A DNA stretch of 64,000 nt from Aestuariivirga sp. GTDB lineage: Bacteria; Pseudomonadota; Alphaproteobacteria; Rhizobiales; Aestuariivirgaceae. Both the position numbers and the translations under genes were made by a program. Shown here piece after piece: positions 8,180 to 17,030 of the stretch. Location: positions 1 to 64,000 of the forward strand of contig NZ_JADCDB010000020.1 in assembly GCF_020252395.1 (NCBI RefSeq), written 5' to 3'. The notes beneath the pieces were generated by a model. The model was not told where the DNA came from. It was given only the letters and a program-made list of their open reading frames with translations, and made no database searches. Every line of letters starts with the position of its first letter. Position 1 is the stretch's first letter.

Positions 8180-9016
8180 TCACTTGTCGATTCGCCTGGT
8201 TTCGGACAGCATGTTGAGGATTGTGGCGGCAATCTCTTCCACCGAGCGGCGTGTGACGTCGATGATCGGCCATTCATTTCTTGAGCACAGTGTCTTCATC
8301 AGCATCAGCTCATCGGTGATCTGCCGGGGATCGATGTAGTCCGTGGAGCGGCTCTCCTTCAAGGAGAGAAGCCGGTGACGCCTGATCTGCGCGATGCGCT
8401 CCGCGCTGGCGATAAGGCCGACAATCAGGGGCCCCTGAAGATCGATCATCTTTTGCGGAACGGGGATGCCAGGCACGATAGGAATATTAGCAGTGCGAAT
8501 GCCGCGCTGCGCGAGATAGATGGAGGTCGGCGTCTTCGAGGTGCGGCTGACGCCGAGGATGACGACATCCGCCTTCTCGAGATCGTCGATCGATTGTCCG
8601 TCGTCATGCGCCATGGTGAAGTTGAGCGCATCGATGCGGCGGAAATAATCGGAGTTCAGTGCATGCTGGCCTCCCACCTGCGGCCTTGAGCTGGCGTTGA
8701 GGTATTGCGACAGAATGGCGATGATAGGGTCTAGGATGGACAGGCACGGAACGCCCATCGCCCCGCACTGCTCTTCGAGGTGCCGGCGGATATCGGGATT
8801 GATGAGTGTGAACAGCACGATCCCTGGCTGCTCCTCGATTTCGCGCAACGCGCGGTTCAGCTGCGACGGGGTGCGCACCAGTGCGTAGATGTGGGCGACT
8901 GGCCGGAAATCGGAATACTGCGCGGCCGCCGCCTTGGCCACAGTATTCAGCGTCTCGCCCGTGGCATCAGACACGAGATGGAGGTGGAAGTAACGCTGTG
9001 AACCGGATTGGGACAT
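8180..9016 (-). CDS. ppsR: PpsR-family kinase/pyrophosphorylase (DUF299)
   Basis: Bifunctional Ser/Thr kinase and Pi-dependent pyrophosphorylase that switches phosphoenolpyruvate synthase or pyruvate phosphate dikinase off and on. 278 residues from the ATG at 9016. N-terminal F-H-L-H-L-V-S-D-A-T-G-E-T-L-x-x-V and the P-loop-like G-V-S-R-T-S-K-T-P-T-S-I-Y-L-A are diagnostic. First gene on the left side of the putative origin; its leader holds two DnaA-box-like sites. The frame can be extended to 9169 through the origin region, but that part looks non-coding. Confidence 0.92.
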   Translation of the reverse strand: MSQSGSQRYFHLHLVSDATGETLNTVAKAAAAQYSDFRPVAHIYALVRTPSQLNRALREIEEQPGIVLFTLINPDIRRHLEEQCGAMGVPCLSILDPIIAILSQYLNASSRPQVGGQHALNSDYFRRIDALNFTMAHDDGQSIDDLEKADVVILGVSRTSKTPTSIYLAQRGIRTANIPIVPGIPVPQKMIDLQGPLIVGLIASAERIAQIRRHRLLSLKESRSTDYIDPRQITDELMLMKTLCSRNEWPIIDVTRRSVEEIAATILNMLSETRRIDK

Positions 9017-9191
9017 TGTGTGGATGAAATGTGGACTCTGCGGGTAACGATGGGTGTGGTGGGTATTCTTAATAAACTGTTCCGGTTGCCATCCACAGAC
9101 AAGCCGGAGCGCGAGGGCCCCTATGGCCGCTGTGGACAACAATTCGGGCGAACCGGCCTCGTGAAGCACGTGTGAACGGGATTCTAGGGTA

Positions 9192-9206
9192 TTAACGACT
9201 TGTTAA
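9192..9206. promoter_or_regulatory. CtrA-type site, exact TTAA-N7-TTAA
   Basis: TTAA at 9192-9195, seven bases, TTAA at 9203-9206. This is the full-length CtrA recognition motif known from Caulobacter, where CtrA binds Cori and blocks initiation in swarmer cells. It sits in the most AT-rich part of the putative origin. Confidence 0.6.
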
Positions 9207-9212
9207 TACGTC

Positions 9213-9228
9213 TTTATTTTCGATTAAC
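9213..9228. promoter_or_regulatory. Second CtrA-like site, TTTA-N7-TTAAC
   Basis: TTTA at 9213-9216, seven bases, TTAAC at 9224-9228. One base from the full motif and including the C that often follows it. Seven bases after the exact site, so the two may be bound cooperatively. Confidence 0.45.
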
Positions 9229-9340
9229 GCGGTATGACGCGGCGTCTGCCCGCAAGGATGCACTTGACCTGTGGACGATCGTTGGATTGGGTTGTATCCC
9301 GCTTCCCGCAGGTTAAACAAAAGAGACAAGAAGAGTCAAA

Positions 9341-10387
9341 ATGATGGGAACAGGGAAGGGCACCGCCGCACCCCGCAGTGCATTACTTGATGTTCTGAAC
9401 CGGAAGCCAGCACAGCGGCGTCCCATATGGTTCATGCGTCAGGCAGGGCGATATTTGCCTGAATACCGTGCAGTGCGCGAGAAGGCGGGTTCCTTTCTTG
9501 ATCTTTGTTACAATCCAGAACTTGCAGCCGAAGTCACGGTTCAGCCCTTGCGGCGATATGATCTCGATGCGGCTATCCTGTTTGCCGATATTCTGGTGGT
9601 TCCACACGCCATGGGACTGCCGGTGACATTCGCGGAAGGTGAAGGTCCGGTTCTGGGAACGGTGCGCAGCAGGGAAGATCTTGATCGGTTGAGGCAGGTA
9701 GCTGGCACTTATGAAGTCAATCAGGTGTGCCGGACAGTGAGCTTGACCCGGGCGCAGCTGGCGCCGAATCAGGCACTGATCGGCTTTTGCGGGGCGCCGT
9801 GGACCGTTGCAAGCTACATGGTAGGTGGTGGCAGCTCCGATCGGGTGATGGCCAAGGTGGCGGCCTACCAGCGCCAGCCATGGTTCTGTGCCCTCATCGA
9901 TCGTCTGGTAAAGGAGTCAGTCGATTATCTGTCGGCTCAGGGCGATGCGGGGGCTCAGGCGGTCCAGATCTTCGATTCCTGGGCAGGAGACCTTGTGGGC
10001 ACGGAACTTGAGGAATTCGTGATGAAGCCCGTGGCAGACATCGTGGCCGGGGTGAAGGAGCGGCATCCTGCTCTTCCCATTATCGTTTTTGCCCGTGGTG
10101 TCGGTATGGCGCAATATAAGGCGGCAGCCATTCCAGGGGCCAATGCCATCGGTGTTGAAACGGAATTCGGACTGGCCGACCTGCCGAAGGACGTCGTCGT
10201 CCAGGGCAACCTCGATCCTGTGGCCCTTTTGGCTGGTTCCGAGGTTGTCGCTAGGGAAGTCGGTCGGATCTGCTCCAGCATCGACCGCCAGCGGCATATC
10301 TTCAATCTGGGCCACGGAATTAGGCTGGGGACGGACCCTTCGGTCGTTGGCGCTGTTGTCGAAGCGGTCAGGCGTCATGATGAATGA
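9341..10387 (+). CDS. hemE: HemE, uroporphyrinogen decarboxylase
   Basis: Decarboxylates uroporphyrinogen III to coproporphyrinogen III in haem and cobalamin-related tetrapyrrole synthesis. 348 residues. The N-terminal signature R-P-I-W-F-M-R-Q-A-G-R-Y-L-P-E-Y-R is intact, as is G-F-C-G-A-P-W-T in the middle and the C-terminal N-L-G-H-G-I motif. ATG at 9341 is followed by a second ATG at 9344. First gene to the right of the putative origin; in Caulobacter the hemE promoter lies inside Cori, and a TTGACC at 9264 overlapping a DnaA-like box may be its counterpart. Confidence 0.95.
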   Translation: MMGTGKGTAAPRSALLDVLNRKPAQRRPIWFMRQAGRYLPEYRAVREKAGSFLDLCYNPELAAEVTVQPLRRYDLDAAILFADILVVPHAMGLPVTFAEGEGPVLGTVRSREDLDRLRQVAGTYEVNQVCRTVSLTRAQLAPNQALIGFCGAPWTVASYMVGGGSSDRVMAKVAAYQRQPWFCALIDRLVKESVDYLSAQGDAGAQAVQIFDSWAGDLVGTELEEFVMKPVADIVAGVKERHPALPIIVFARGVGMAQYKAAAIPGANAIGVETEFGLADLPKDVVVQGNLDPVALLAGSEVVAREVGRICSSIDRQRHIFNLGHGIRLGTDPSVVGAVVEAVRRHDE

Positions 10388-10817
10388 TCCCTATGGCTGG
10401 ATGAAGGTCATTCATATCCTTGCTGTCATCTCGTGGATGGCGGGGCTCTTCTACCTGCCGCGACTATTCGTTTATCATACTGAAAACGAAGGAAAAAGCG
10501 ATCTTTCCGAAGTGTTCATGGTGATGGAGAGGCGGCTTCTTAAGGCGATCATGCGGCCAGCCGCCGTTGTGGCCCTTATCAGTGGCGCGCTGCTGATTCA
10601 CCTCGGCGGCTGGGATCAGTCTATGCCCCCATGGCTTTGGCTCAAGCTTCTTTTGGTTGCTGGCATGTTTGTCTTTCACGGGCTACTCGAACTCCACGCT
10701 GCCCGGTTTTGCGATGGCCGCGAGAGGAAGGATGGGCGTTATTTCCGCATCATCAACGAAGTGCCCACCGTTCTGCTGATCGGCATCGTCATCCTGGTGA
10801 TTATCAAGCCCTTCTGA
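10377..10817 (+). CDS. hemJ: HemJ, protoporphyrinogen IX oxidase (membrane type)
   Basis: Oxidises protoporphyrinogen IX to protoporphyrin IX in the inner membrane; HemJ is the common form in Alphaproteobacteria. 146 residues from the ATG at 10377, overlapping hemE by 11 bases; an adjacent ATG at 10380 is equally possible. Four hydrophobic segments are visible. The first carries the conserved His in K-x-I-H-I-L-A-V-I-S-W-M-A-G-L-F-Y-L-P-R, and R-P-x-x-x-x-x-I-x-x-G follows. Coupled to hemE, so two steps of haem synthesis are coexpressed. Confidence 0.9.
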   Translation: MMNDPYGWMKVIHILAVISWMAGLFYLPRLFVYHTENEGKSDLSEVFMVMERRLLKAIMRPAAVVALISGALLIHLGGWDQSMPPWLWLKLLLVAGMFVFHGLLELHAARFCDGRERKDGRYFRIINEVPTVLLIGIVILVIIKPF

Positions 10818-10942
10818 GTTTATTGTTGGCGGGGGCGAGCGGAGCAGCTATATGATTGTTTCTTCGCATCGCCCACGGCTTGATGCGCGCCCGCCTCAAC
10901 GTTCCCGCCCCCCGCGCCGGAACTCCCCATAAAGAAAAGATA

Positions 10943-12226
10943 ATGACTGCTATTGCTGACCTGAAAGAGATCAAGCTTCAGGATCTCAAATTGAAGACGC
11001 CAGCCGAGCTCGTGTCGCTTGCCGAGGAACTTGAGGTCGAAAATGCCAGCGCACTCCGCAAGCAGGAGTTGCTATTTGCGATCCTCAAGAATGTGGCTGC
11101 CCGGGATGTGGAAATCATCGGTGAGGGTGTGGTGGAGGTGCTGCAAGATGGCTTTGGCTTCTTGCGCTCGCCCGATGCCAATTACCTGGCCGGACCCGAT
11201 GATATCTACATCAGCCCCAGCCAGATCCGGAAGTTCACACTCCGCACCGGCGACACGGTGGAAGGGCAGATCCGCAGCCCGAAGGAAGGCGAACGCTATT
11301 TTGCTCTTGTCAAGGTCAACCGGATCAACTTCGAGGACCCGGAAAAGACCCGCCACAAGGTCCATTTCGATAATCTGACGCCTCTCTACCCGGACGAGCG
11401 TCTGGAAATGGAAACGGGCGACCCGACGAAGAAGGATTACTCCTCGCGGGTTATCGACATTGTCTCGCCGCTTGGCAAGGGCCAGCGCGGCCTCATCGTA
11501 GCCCCCCCGCGCACCGGCAAGACCGTTCTGCTGCAGAATATCGCGCATGCCGTCACCGCCAACCATCCCGAATGCTACCTCATCGTGTTGCTCATTGACG
11601 AGCGGCCGGAGGAAGTGACCGACATGCAGCGGTCTGTGAAGGGCGAGGTCATCAGCTCAACCTTCGACGAGCCTGCGTCCCGCCATGTTCAGGTCGCGGA
11701 AATGGTAATCGAAAAGGCTAAGCGCCTGGTGGAGCATGGCCGTGATGTGGTGATCCTGCTCGATTCCATCACCCGCCTGGGCCGTGCCTACAACACCGTC
11801 GTGCCATCGTCGGGCAAGGTTCTGACGGGCGGCGTGGATGCCAACGCGCTTCAGCGGCCAAAGCGTTTCTTCGGCGCGGCACGCAACATCGAGGAGGGTG
11901 GCTCGCTGACCATCATCGCCACCGCGCTCATTGATACTGGCAGCCGCATGGACGAGGTGATCTTCGAGGAGTTCAAGGGGACAGGCAACTCGGAAATCAT
12001 CCTCGATCGTAAGGTGGCTGATAAGCGGGTCTTCCCGGCGATCGACATCTTGCGCTCCGGTACCCGCAAGGAAGAATTGCTGGTAAAGCCCGATCTTCTC
12101 AAGAAAACCTACGTGCTACGCCGGATCCTGAACCCAATGGGCACGGTGGACGCCATCGAATTCCTGCTCGACAAGCTGCGTCAAACCAAGGGCAATAGCG
12201 ACTTCTTCGACTCCATGAACGCGTGA
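10943..12226 (+). CDS. rho: Rho, transcription termination factor
   Basis: Hexameric RNA-dependent ATPase that ends transcription. 427 residues from the ATG at 10943; in-frame codons further upstream run through GC-rich leader sequence with no family similarity. Rho N-terminal domain at about 10-50, cold-shock-type RNA-binding domain with G-F-G-F-L-R-S at about 70, Walker A (P-P-R-T-G-K-T) at about 190, the D-E-R-P-E-E loop and the conserved C-terminal region. The 125-bp leader from 10818 has no clear terminator; rho leaders are often autoregulated. Confidence 0.96.
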   Translation: MTAIADLKEIKLQDLKLKTPAELVSLAEELEVENASALRKQELLFAILKNVAARDVEIIGEGVVEVLQDGFGFLRSPDANYLAGPDDIYISPSQIRKFTLRTGDTVEGQIRSPKEGERYFALVKVNRINFEDPEKTRHKVHFDNLTPLYPDERLEMETGDPTKKDYSSRVIDIVSPLGKGQRGLIVAPPRTGKTVLLQNIAHAVTANHPECYLIVLLIDERPEEVTDMQRSVKGEVISSTFDEPASRHVQVAEMVIEKAKRLVEHGRDVVILLDSITRLGRAYNTVVPSSGKVLTGGVDANALQRPKRFFGAARNIEEGGSLTIIATALIDTGSRMDEVIFEEFKGTGNSEIILDRKVADKRVFPAIDILRSGTRKEELLVKPDLLKKTYVLRRILNPMGTVDAIEFLLDKLRQTKGNSDFFDSMNA

Positions 12227-12271
12227 TGAATGCCTGAAAAGGCAGACCACGCCGTTCGATTCGAGGTCGGA

Positions 12272-13603
12272 ATGACAGCCACTTACACGATCTATGCCCT
12301 GTCCTCCGGGGCAGGACGCTCTGGCGTCGCCGTCATCCGCATTTCCGGACCTTCTGTGGCCACTCTGCTTGGAGAGTTTACCGGCACACTTCCGGCCCCC
12401 AGGGACTTTGCGCTCCGTTCAATCCGCGATCCCTCCAGTGGAGAGGTGCTCGACAAAGGCATCGCCGTCTGGTTGCCAGCCCCCCGATCCTTTACGGGCG
12501 AAGACTGTGCGGAACTCCACTTGCACGGCAGTCCGGCAGTGGTGAGTGCCGTATTGGACGCTCTTGGCACTTTTGCCGGAGTGCGACCTGCGGAGGCTGG
12601 TGAGTTCACCCGGCGCGCCTTTCTCAATGGAAAAATGGACCTGGTGGAAGTCGAGGGTCTTGCTGACCTGTTGGAGGCCCGTACGGCTAACCAGCGGCGC
12701 CAGGCCTTCCGGCAAATGTCTGGCTTGGCGAGCGGCATTATTGAGGCTTGGCGTCGTCAGCTCTTGCTCATTCGCGCGGATATCGAAGCTGCTGTCGACT
12801 TTGCCGACGAACCCGGTGTGGCGGAAGAGGCGGCCGCAGGAATCGATGCCAGGATTTCCTTGCTGCTCGCGGAGATTTCGGCTGCGGTTGAAGCGTCCGC
12901 GGTGGCGGAGGTCGTGCGGGATGGTGTTCGGGTGGTCCTGGCAGGACGACCGAACACTGGAAAATCCAGCTTGCTGAACGCCATGGCGCGCCGGGATGCG
13001 GCCATCGTGTCGGACGTGCCGGGAACGACACGGGATTCAATCGAGGTCTCACTTGACATCCATGGCGTTCCAGTGGTGTTGACTGACACTGCGGGTTTGC
13101 GCACGGAGGCGTCTGACGCGGTCGAGGAAGAGGGCATCCGGCGATCTTTGCAGCGCATCTCCGAAGCGGATATCGTGATCTGGATCTGGTCTCCTGACGT
13201 CGAAGGTAGTGCTGATCCTATTGATCATGTTCCTGATATCATCGTTCGATGCAAGTCTGACCTAAGTTCAGGACTCTCCCGAAACGAATGCTCGGACACC
13301 GGATTGTCGATTTCGACACGCACTGGGGAAGGTATTCCACTTTTTATCGAGCACTTATCAGCGTTATTGCGGCGGCGGTACGGTGTCGTAGAGTCATCCG
13401 TTCTGGTTTCAGCCCGCCAGGTCAGCGCGGCGCGCAGTTCGATTCGTTTCCTTAACGATGCCTTGAAGACCCCTTCAGGACATCTGGAGTTAAAGGCCGA
13501 GGAGATTCAGCGTGTGTCGGACGAGATCAGCCGTCTCACCGGCCGTATCGGTGTCGAAGAATGGCTGGGAACTATTTTCAGCAGGTTCTGCATCGGCAAA
13601 TAG
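12272..13603 (+). CDS. mnmE: MnmE, tRNA U34-modifying GTPase
   Basis: With MnmG installs the cmnm5 or nm5 group on wobble uridine. 443 residues from the ATG at 12272, which has a GAGGTCGG stretch 8 bases before it; an earlier ATG at 12230 lacks this. N-terminal formyl-THF-binding domain, helical domain, inserted G domain with G-R-P-N-T-G-K-S-S and D-T-A-G, and the essential C-terminal C-I-G-K. The fourth GTPase motif reads R-C-K-S-D-L where N-K-x-D is usual; the K and D are kept. Followed at once by a parS site and mnmG. Confidence 0.95.
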   Translation: MTATYTIYALSSGAGRSGVAVIRISGPSVATLLGEFTGTLPAPRDFALRSIRDPSSGEVLDKGIAVWLPAPRSFTGEDCAELHLHGSPAVVSAVLDALGTFAGVRPAEAGEFTRRAFLNGKMDLVEVEGLADLLEARTANQRRQAFRQMSGLASGIIEAWRRQLLLIRADIEAAVDFADEPGVAEEAAAGIDARISLLLAEISAAVEASAVAEVVRDGVRVVLAGRPNTGKSSLLNAMARRDAAIVSDVPGTTRDSIEVSLDIHGVPVVLTDTAGLRTEASDAVEEEGIRRSLQRISEADIVIWIWSPDVEGSADPIDHVPDIIVRCKSDLSSGLSRNECSDTGLSISTRTGEGIPLFIEHLSALLRRRYGVVESSVLVSARQVSAARSSIRFLNDALKTPSGHLELKAEEIQRVSDEISRLTGRIGVEEWLGTIFSRFCIGK

Positions 13604-13606
13604 GTC

Positions 13607-13622
13607 TGTTTCACGTGAAACG
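13607..13622. promoter_or_regulatory. parS: parS site 1 (ParB centromere)
   Basis: TGTTTCACGTGAAACG matches the bacterial parS consensus TGTTTCACGTGAAACA at 15 of 16 positions. It lies in the 66-bp gap between mnmE and mnmG, 4.3 kb to the right of the putative origin. Confidence 0.9.
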
Positions 13623-13669
13623 CTGACAGCTTTTGACCTCATCACCGACTTGGCGTAGAGAGACGTGAA

Positions 13670-15535
13670 ATGAATACTAAGTTTGACGTCATTGTCATTG
13701 GTGGCGGGCATGCCGGCACCGAGGCAGCCGCCGCTGCGGCACGCCTGGGTAGCCGCACAGCCTTGCTGACGCATCGGGCTGATACCATCGGCGAGATGTC
13801 GTGCAATCCCGCAATTGGTGGCTTGGGCAAGGGCCATCTGGTTCGGGAAATCGATGCCTTGGATGGACTCATGGCGCGGGCTGCCGACCGTGCCGGCATC
13901 CAGTTTCGGCTGCTTAACCGCTCGAAGGGCCCTGCCGTTCGAGGGCCGCGGGCGCAGGCTGATCGCAAGCTCTATCGGCAGGGGATACAGTCGGCTATTG
14001 CCGATCAGTCAAACCTGACCGTGGTGGCGGGAGCAGCTTATGGACTAGAACTGCGTGATGGCAGAGTGACTGGTGTGATCTGTGAAGATGGCCGCATGTT
14101 TTGTTGTTCCGCGGTTGTCCTCACCACCGGAACATTTCTTAATGGTGTCATTCATATTGGTGACCGCCGCATTCCTGCAGGGCGACACGGTGAGCCACCG
14201 AGTCGAGGGCTTTCCGAACAGCTTACCGCAGCCGGACTGAATCTGGGACGGCTCAAGACGGGTACGCCAGCACGGCTCGACGGGCGGACCATCGCCTGGA
14301 ACCGGCTGGAGGAACAAAGGGGCGATGCCGATCCGGTTCCCTTCTCCTTCTTGACCTCAAGCATCGAGACGCCTCAGGTCTCTTGTTACATCACACACAC
14401 AACCACTGAAGGCCACCGCTTGATCCGCGACAACATGCATCGGTCGCCGCTCTACTCCGGACAAATCGAGGGGGTAGGACCACGCTACTGCCCGTCGATT
14501 GAGGACAAGGTTCAGCGTTTTCAGGACAAGGGGAGCCATCAAGTGTTCCTGGAGCCCGAGGGGCTTGATGACGATACAGTCTATCCCAACGGAATCTCGA
14601 CATCCTTGCCGGAAGATGTACAGGAGCGCTTTATCCGCAGCATGCCGGGCCTGGAGGAGGTGGTGATCAAGCGTTGGGGTTATGCCATTGAATATGACTA
14701 TGTCGACCCACGCGGTTTAACAGCTGCGCTTGAGGTGAAGAAACTACCCGGATTGTTTCTGGCGGGGCAGATCAACGGAACGACAGGCTATGAGGAAGCC
14801 GCAGCCCAGGGACTCGTTGCGGGAGCGAACGCTGCCCGGAAGGTGGTTGGACAGTCGCCACTCGTGCTGGACCGCTGCTCGGCTTACATTGGCGTGATGA
14901 TCGACGATCTGGTGACCCGCGGCGTGGCTGAGCCCTACCGAATGTTCACGTCACGCGCCGAGTACAGGCTCTCACTTCGGGCCGACAATGCCGACCTGCG
15001 CCTGACCCCCATCGGCATCGCCGCAGGATTGGTGGGAGGTCCGCGCCAAGCCGCGTTCCGGGCCCGGGAGGACGCAGTGCGAGGAGGCCTGGACCTTGTC
15101 CGCTCCTTGACCCTTTCCTCCGCTAAAGCGGCTCGCAAGGGTCTAAAAGTTAACCAGGACGGGCTCCGACGCTCAGCGCTGGATCTGTTGGGGATGCCGG
15201 AGATTGGCTGGTCCGGTGTCATTCGCTTGTGGCCACAGTTGCAGGAGCTTCGTCCCGATGTGGTGGAGGCGCTGGAAGCTGAAGCTCTCTACGCCGGTTA
15301 TCTCCAGCGCCAGGAGGCGGACATCGCTGCTGTTCGAAAGGAAGAACAGCTCGCTCTTCCGTCAGGCCTTGACTATGCCGCAATGCCCAGCCTCTCGGCA
15401 GAACTGCGACAAAAACTTGCGGCTGTACGGCCTGCGACGCTGGGCCAAGCCGCGCGAATCGATGGCATGACACCGGCCGCGCTGGCGGTCGTTCTCGGCC
15501 ATGTCAGGCGCCACGGCCGACAGAGTGCAGCATGA
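13670..15535 (+). CDS. mnmG: MnmG (GidA), FAD-dependent tRNA modification enzyme
   Basis: Partner of MnmE in wobble-uridine modification. 621 residues. FAD-binding G-G-G-H-A-G-T-E-A near residue 11, the [12 protein letters not shown] signature at about 45-56, the G-R-L-K-T-G-T-P-x-R motif and the C-terminal helical domain are all present. Overlaps rsmG by 4 bases. The mnmE-parS-mnmG-rsmG-parA-parB order is the classic origin-proximal cluster of many bacteria. Confidence 0.96.
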   Translation: MNTKFDVIVIGGGHAGTEAAAAAARLGSRTALLTHRADTIGEMSCNPAIGGLGKGHLVREIDALDGLMARAADRAGIQFRLLNRSKGPAVRGPRAQADRKLYRQGIQSAIADQSNLTVVAGAAYGLELRDGRVTGVICEDGRMFCCSAVVLTTGTFLNGVIHIGDRRIPAGRHGEPPSRGLSEQLTAAGLNLGRLKTGTPARLDGRTIAWNRLEEQRGDADPVPFSFLTSSIETPQVSCYITHTTTEGHRLIRDNMHRSPLYSGQIEGVGPRYCPSIEDKVQRFQDKGSHQVFLEPEGLDDDTVYPNGISTSLPEDVQERFIRSMPGLEEVVIKRWGYAIEYDYVDPRGLTAALEVKKLPGLFLAGQINGTTGYEEAAAQGLVAGANAARKVVGQSPLVLDRCSAYIGVMIDDLVTRGVAEPYRMFTSRAEYRLSLRADNADLRLTPIGIAAGLVGGPRQAAFRAREDAVRGGLDLVRSLTLSSAKAARKGLKVNQDGLRRSALDLLGMPEIGWSGVIRLWPQLQELRPDVVEALEAEALYAGYLQRQEADIAAVRKEEQLALPSGLDYAAMPSLSAELRQKLAAVRPATLGQAARIDGMTPAALAVVLGHVRRHGRQSAA

Positions 15536-16158
15536 CGGCATCTGAAGCGGACACTATTCTGCATCGCTTTGATGTTTCACGTGAGACACGTTTAAAGATC
15601 GAGACCTATGTGAAGTTGCTGCTGATGTGGCAGCAACGGATCAATCTGATTGGCCCTGCAACGGTTGCTGCAGTTTGGGATCGGCACGTCTGCGACGCCC
15701 TACAACTCCTTCAACATCTTCCCCCCGGAGCGAGAACCATCGCCGAACTGGGCTCCGGCGCGGGAATTCCCGGGCTCATATTGGCCATTGCCGCAGGTCT
15801 CGATGCACATCTCTATGAAAGCAATGGAAAAAAGGCAGCCTTCCTGCGCGAGGCGGCGCGTCAGACGGGGACCCGGGCAATGGTACACAATGTTCGGCTG
15901 GAAAGCTTGACGCGCGATCGTAGTGTTCCCAAGGTGGACTGTGTCGTTGCCCGAGCCTTGGCGCCCCTGCCTCTGCTGCTTGATTATGCAGAACCCTTCC
16001 TGTCTCAAGGGTCCGTCGGGCTCTTTCACAAGGGACAAGAAGTCGACGTTGAATTGACCGATGCAGCAAAATATTGGAGAATGAATGCCTTGAAGCACGC
16101 GAGTCAATGCGACTCGCGGGGCGTCATCCTCGAAATCCGTGAGGCCTCCCGTGTCTGA
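15532..16158 (+). CDS. rsmG: RsmG (GidB), 16S rRNA m7G527 methyltransferase
   Basis: SAM-dependent methylation of 16S rRNA G527; loss gives low-level streptomycin resistance in other bacteria. 208 residues with the SAM motif [11 protein letters not shown]. Codons 14-20 carry the second parS site, so the peptide F-D-V-S-R-E-T is partly set by the centromere. This is also seen in Caulobacter. Overlaps parA by 8 to 20 bases depending on the parA start. Confidence 0.95.
   Translation: MTASEADTILHRFDVSRETRLKIETYVKLLLMWQQRINLIGPATVAAVWDRHVCDALQLLQHLPPGARTIAELGSGAGIPGLILAIAAGLDAHLYESNGKKAAFLREAARQTGTRAMVHNVRLESLTRDRSVPKVDCVVARALAPLPLLLDYAEPFLSQGSVGLFHKGQEVDVELTDAAKYWRMNALKHASQCDSRGVILEIREASRV
15573..15588. 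promoter_or_regulatory. parS: parS site 2, inside rsmG
   Basis: TGTTTCACGTGAGACA differs from the 16-bp consensus at one position. It lies 41 bp into rsmG and about 2 kb from parS site 1. ParB clamps loaded at both sites would spread across the mnmG-parA region. Confidence 0.88.
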
Positions 16159-16984
16159 CCCGATACCTGGCACTTCGCTTGTTCCAGCCCCACGCATCCT
16201 TGCTGTCGCCAACCAGAAGGGTGGCGTCGGCAAGACCACGACGGCCATTAACCTCGGTACAGCGCTGGCGGCGGTGGGCGAGCGGGTACTGATCGTTGAC
16301 CTCGACCCCCAGGGCAATGCGAGCACCGGCCTTGGTGTGCACCGCCGCCAGGGCCAGAAATCGACCTACCATGTGCTGATGGGCGAAGCGTCGTTGCGCA
16401 ACGTTATCATCGATTCCGGGATTCCGGGGCTCCATTGCGCACCTTCTACCATGGACCTGCTCGGTGCCGAACTCGAACTCGCCGGCATCGACCGCAAGAC
16501 CTACCGATTGGCAGATGCCATCACCCAACTCTGCCGCGAGAACGATCCGGAACGCACCTACACCTATATGCTAGTCGATTGTCCGCCGTCGCTCAACCTG
16601 CTGACCATCAACTCCCTGTCGGCGGCAGATGCCATCCTGGTGCCGCTTCAGTGCGAGTTCTTCGCGCTTGAAGGCCTCAGTCAGCTGATCAAGACGGTGG
16701 AGCGGGTGAAAACCAACCTCAACCCGCGCCTTACCATCCAAGGCGTGGTGCTGACCATGTTCGACCGCCGCAACAATCTTTCCGAGCAGGTGGCGGAGGA
16801 TGTGCGCAGTGTCCTGGGCGACAAGGTTTACCAGACCGTCATACCGCGCAACGTCCGAATTTCCGAGGCGCCCTCGCATGGTAAGCCGGTGCTGCTCTAC
16901 GATCATGCCTGCGTTGGTTCTCAGGCTTATATCCGCCTGGCATCCGAGATCATCCACCGCGAGCGCGAACTGCGCGCCGCCTAG
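16151..16984 (+). CDS. parA: ParA, chromosome-partitioning ATPase
   Basis: Walker-type ATPase that moves ParB-parS complexes and so segregates the origin. Deviant Walker A K-G-G-V-G-K-T-T, D-L-D-P-Q-G-N-A, and V-D-C-P-P-S are all present. Start: GTG at 16151 gives 277 residues and has GAGG 6 bases upstream; another GTG at 16139 would give 281. Both overlap the end of rsmG. Followed by parB after 46 bp. Confidence 0.95.
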   Translation: MSDPIPGTSLVPAPRILAVANQKGGVGKTTTAINLGTALAAVGERVLIVDLDPQGNASTGLGVHRRQGQKSTYHVLMGEASLRNVIIDSGIPGLHCAPSTMDLLGAELELAGIDRKTYRLADAITQLCRENDPERTYTYMLVDCPPSLNLLTINSLSAADAILVPLQCEFFALEGLSQLIKTVERVKTNLNPRLTIQGVVLTMFDRRNNLSEQVAEDVRSVLGDKVYQTVIPRNVRISEAPSHGKPVLLYDHACVGSQAYIRLASEIIHRERELRAA

Positions 16985-17030
16985 ATTCAATTCCGTAACG
17001 ATCGCGTTTTGAAAGAGAGCAGGACGAGAC

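Larger units (their letters stand above)
9019..9278. promoter_or_regulatory. Cluster of five DnaA-box-like sites
   Basis: Against the consensus TTATCCACA: 9019-9027 reads TGTGGATGA (complement TCATCCACA, one mismatch); 9030-9038 TGTGGACTC; 9089-9097 CCATCCACA on the plus strand; 9131-9139 TGTGGACAA (complement TTGTCCACA, one mismatch); 9270-9278 TGTGGACGA. Four point the same way and one is inverted. Five TGTGGA/TCCACA hexamers in 260 bp is far above chance in GC-rich DNA. Confidence 0.7.
9017..9340. other. Putative chromosomal replication origin (oriC)
   Basis: 324 bp without a gene, between the divergent ppsR (minus) and hemE (plus). It contains five DnaA-box-like 9-mers sharing TGTGGA or ATCCACA, an AT-rich stretch at 9183-9227, one exact TTAA-N7-TTAA and one near match. 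Genes on both sides are transcribed away from it, parA/parB/parS are 4-9 kb to the right, and the flanking order (maf, ppsR | hemE, rho) matches Caulobacter Cori and its relatives. The composition and neighbours are seen directly; origin function is inferred. dnaA itself is not in the window. Confidence 0.8.

Noticed and set aside
9017-9169. N-terminal extension of ppsR into the origin region
   Set aside because: The added residues lack family similarity, while the ATG at 9016 gives a normal-length protein.
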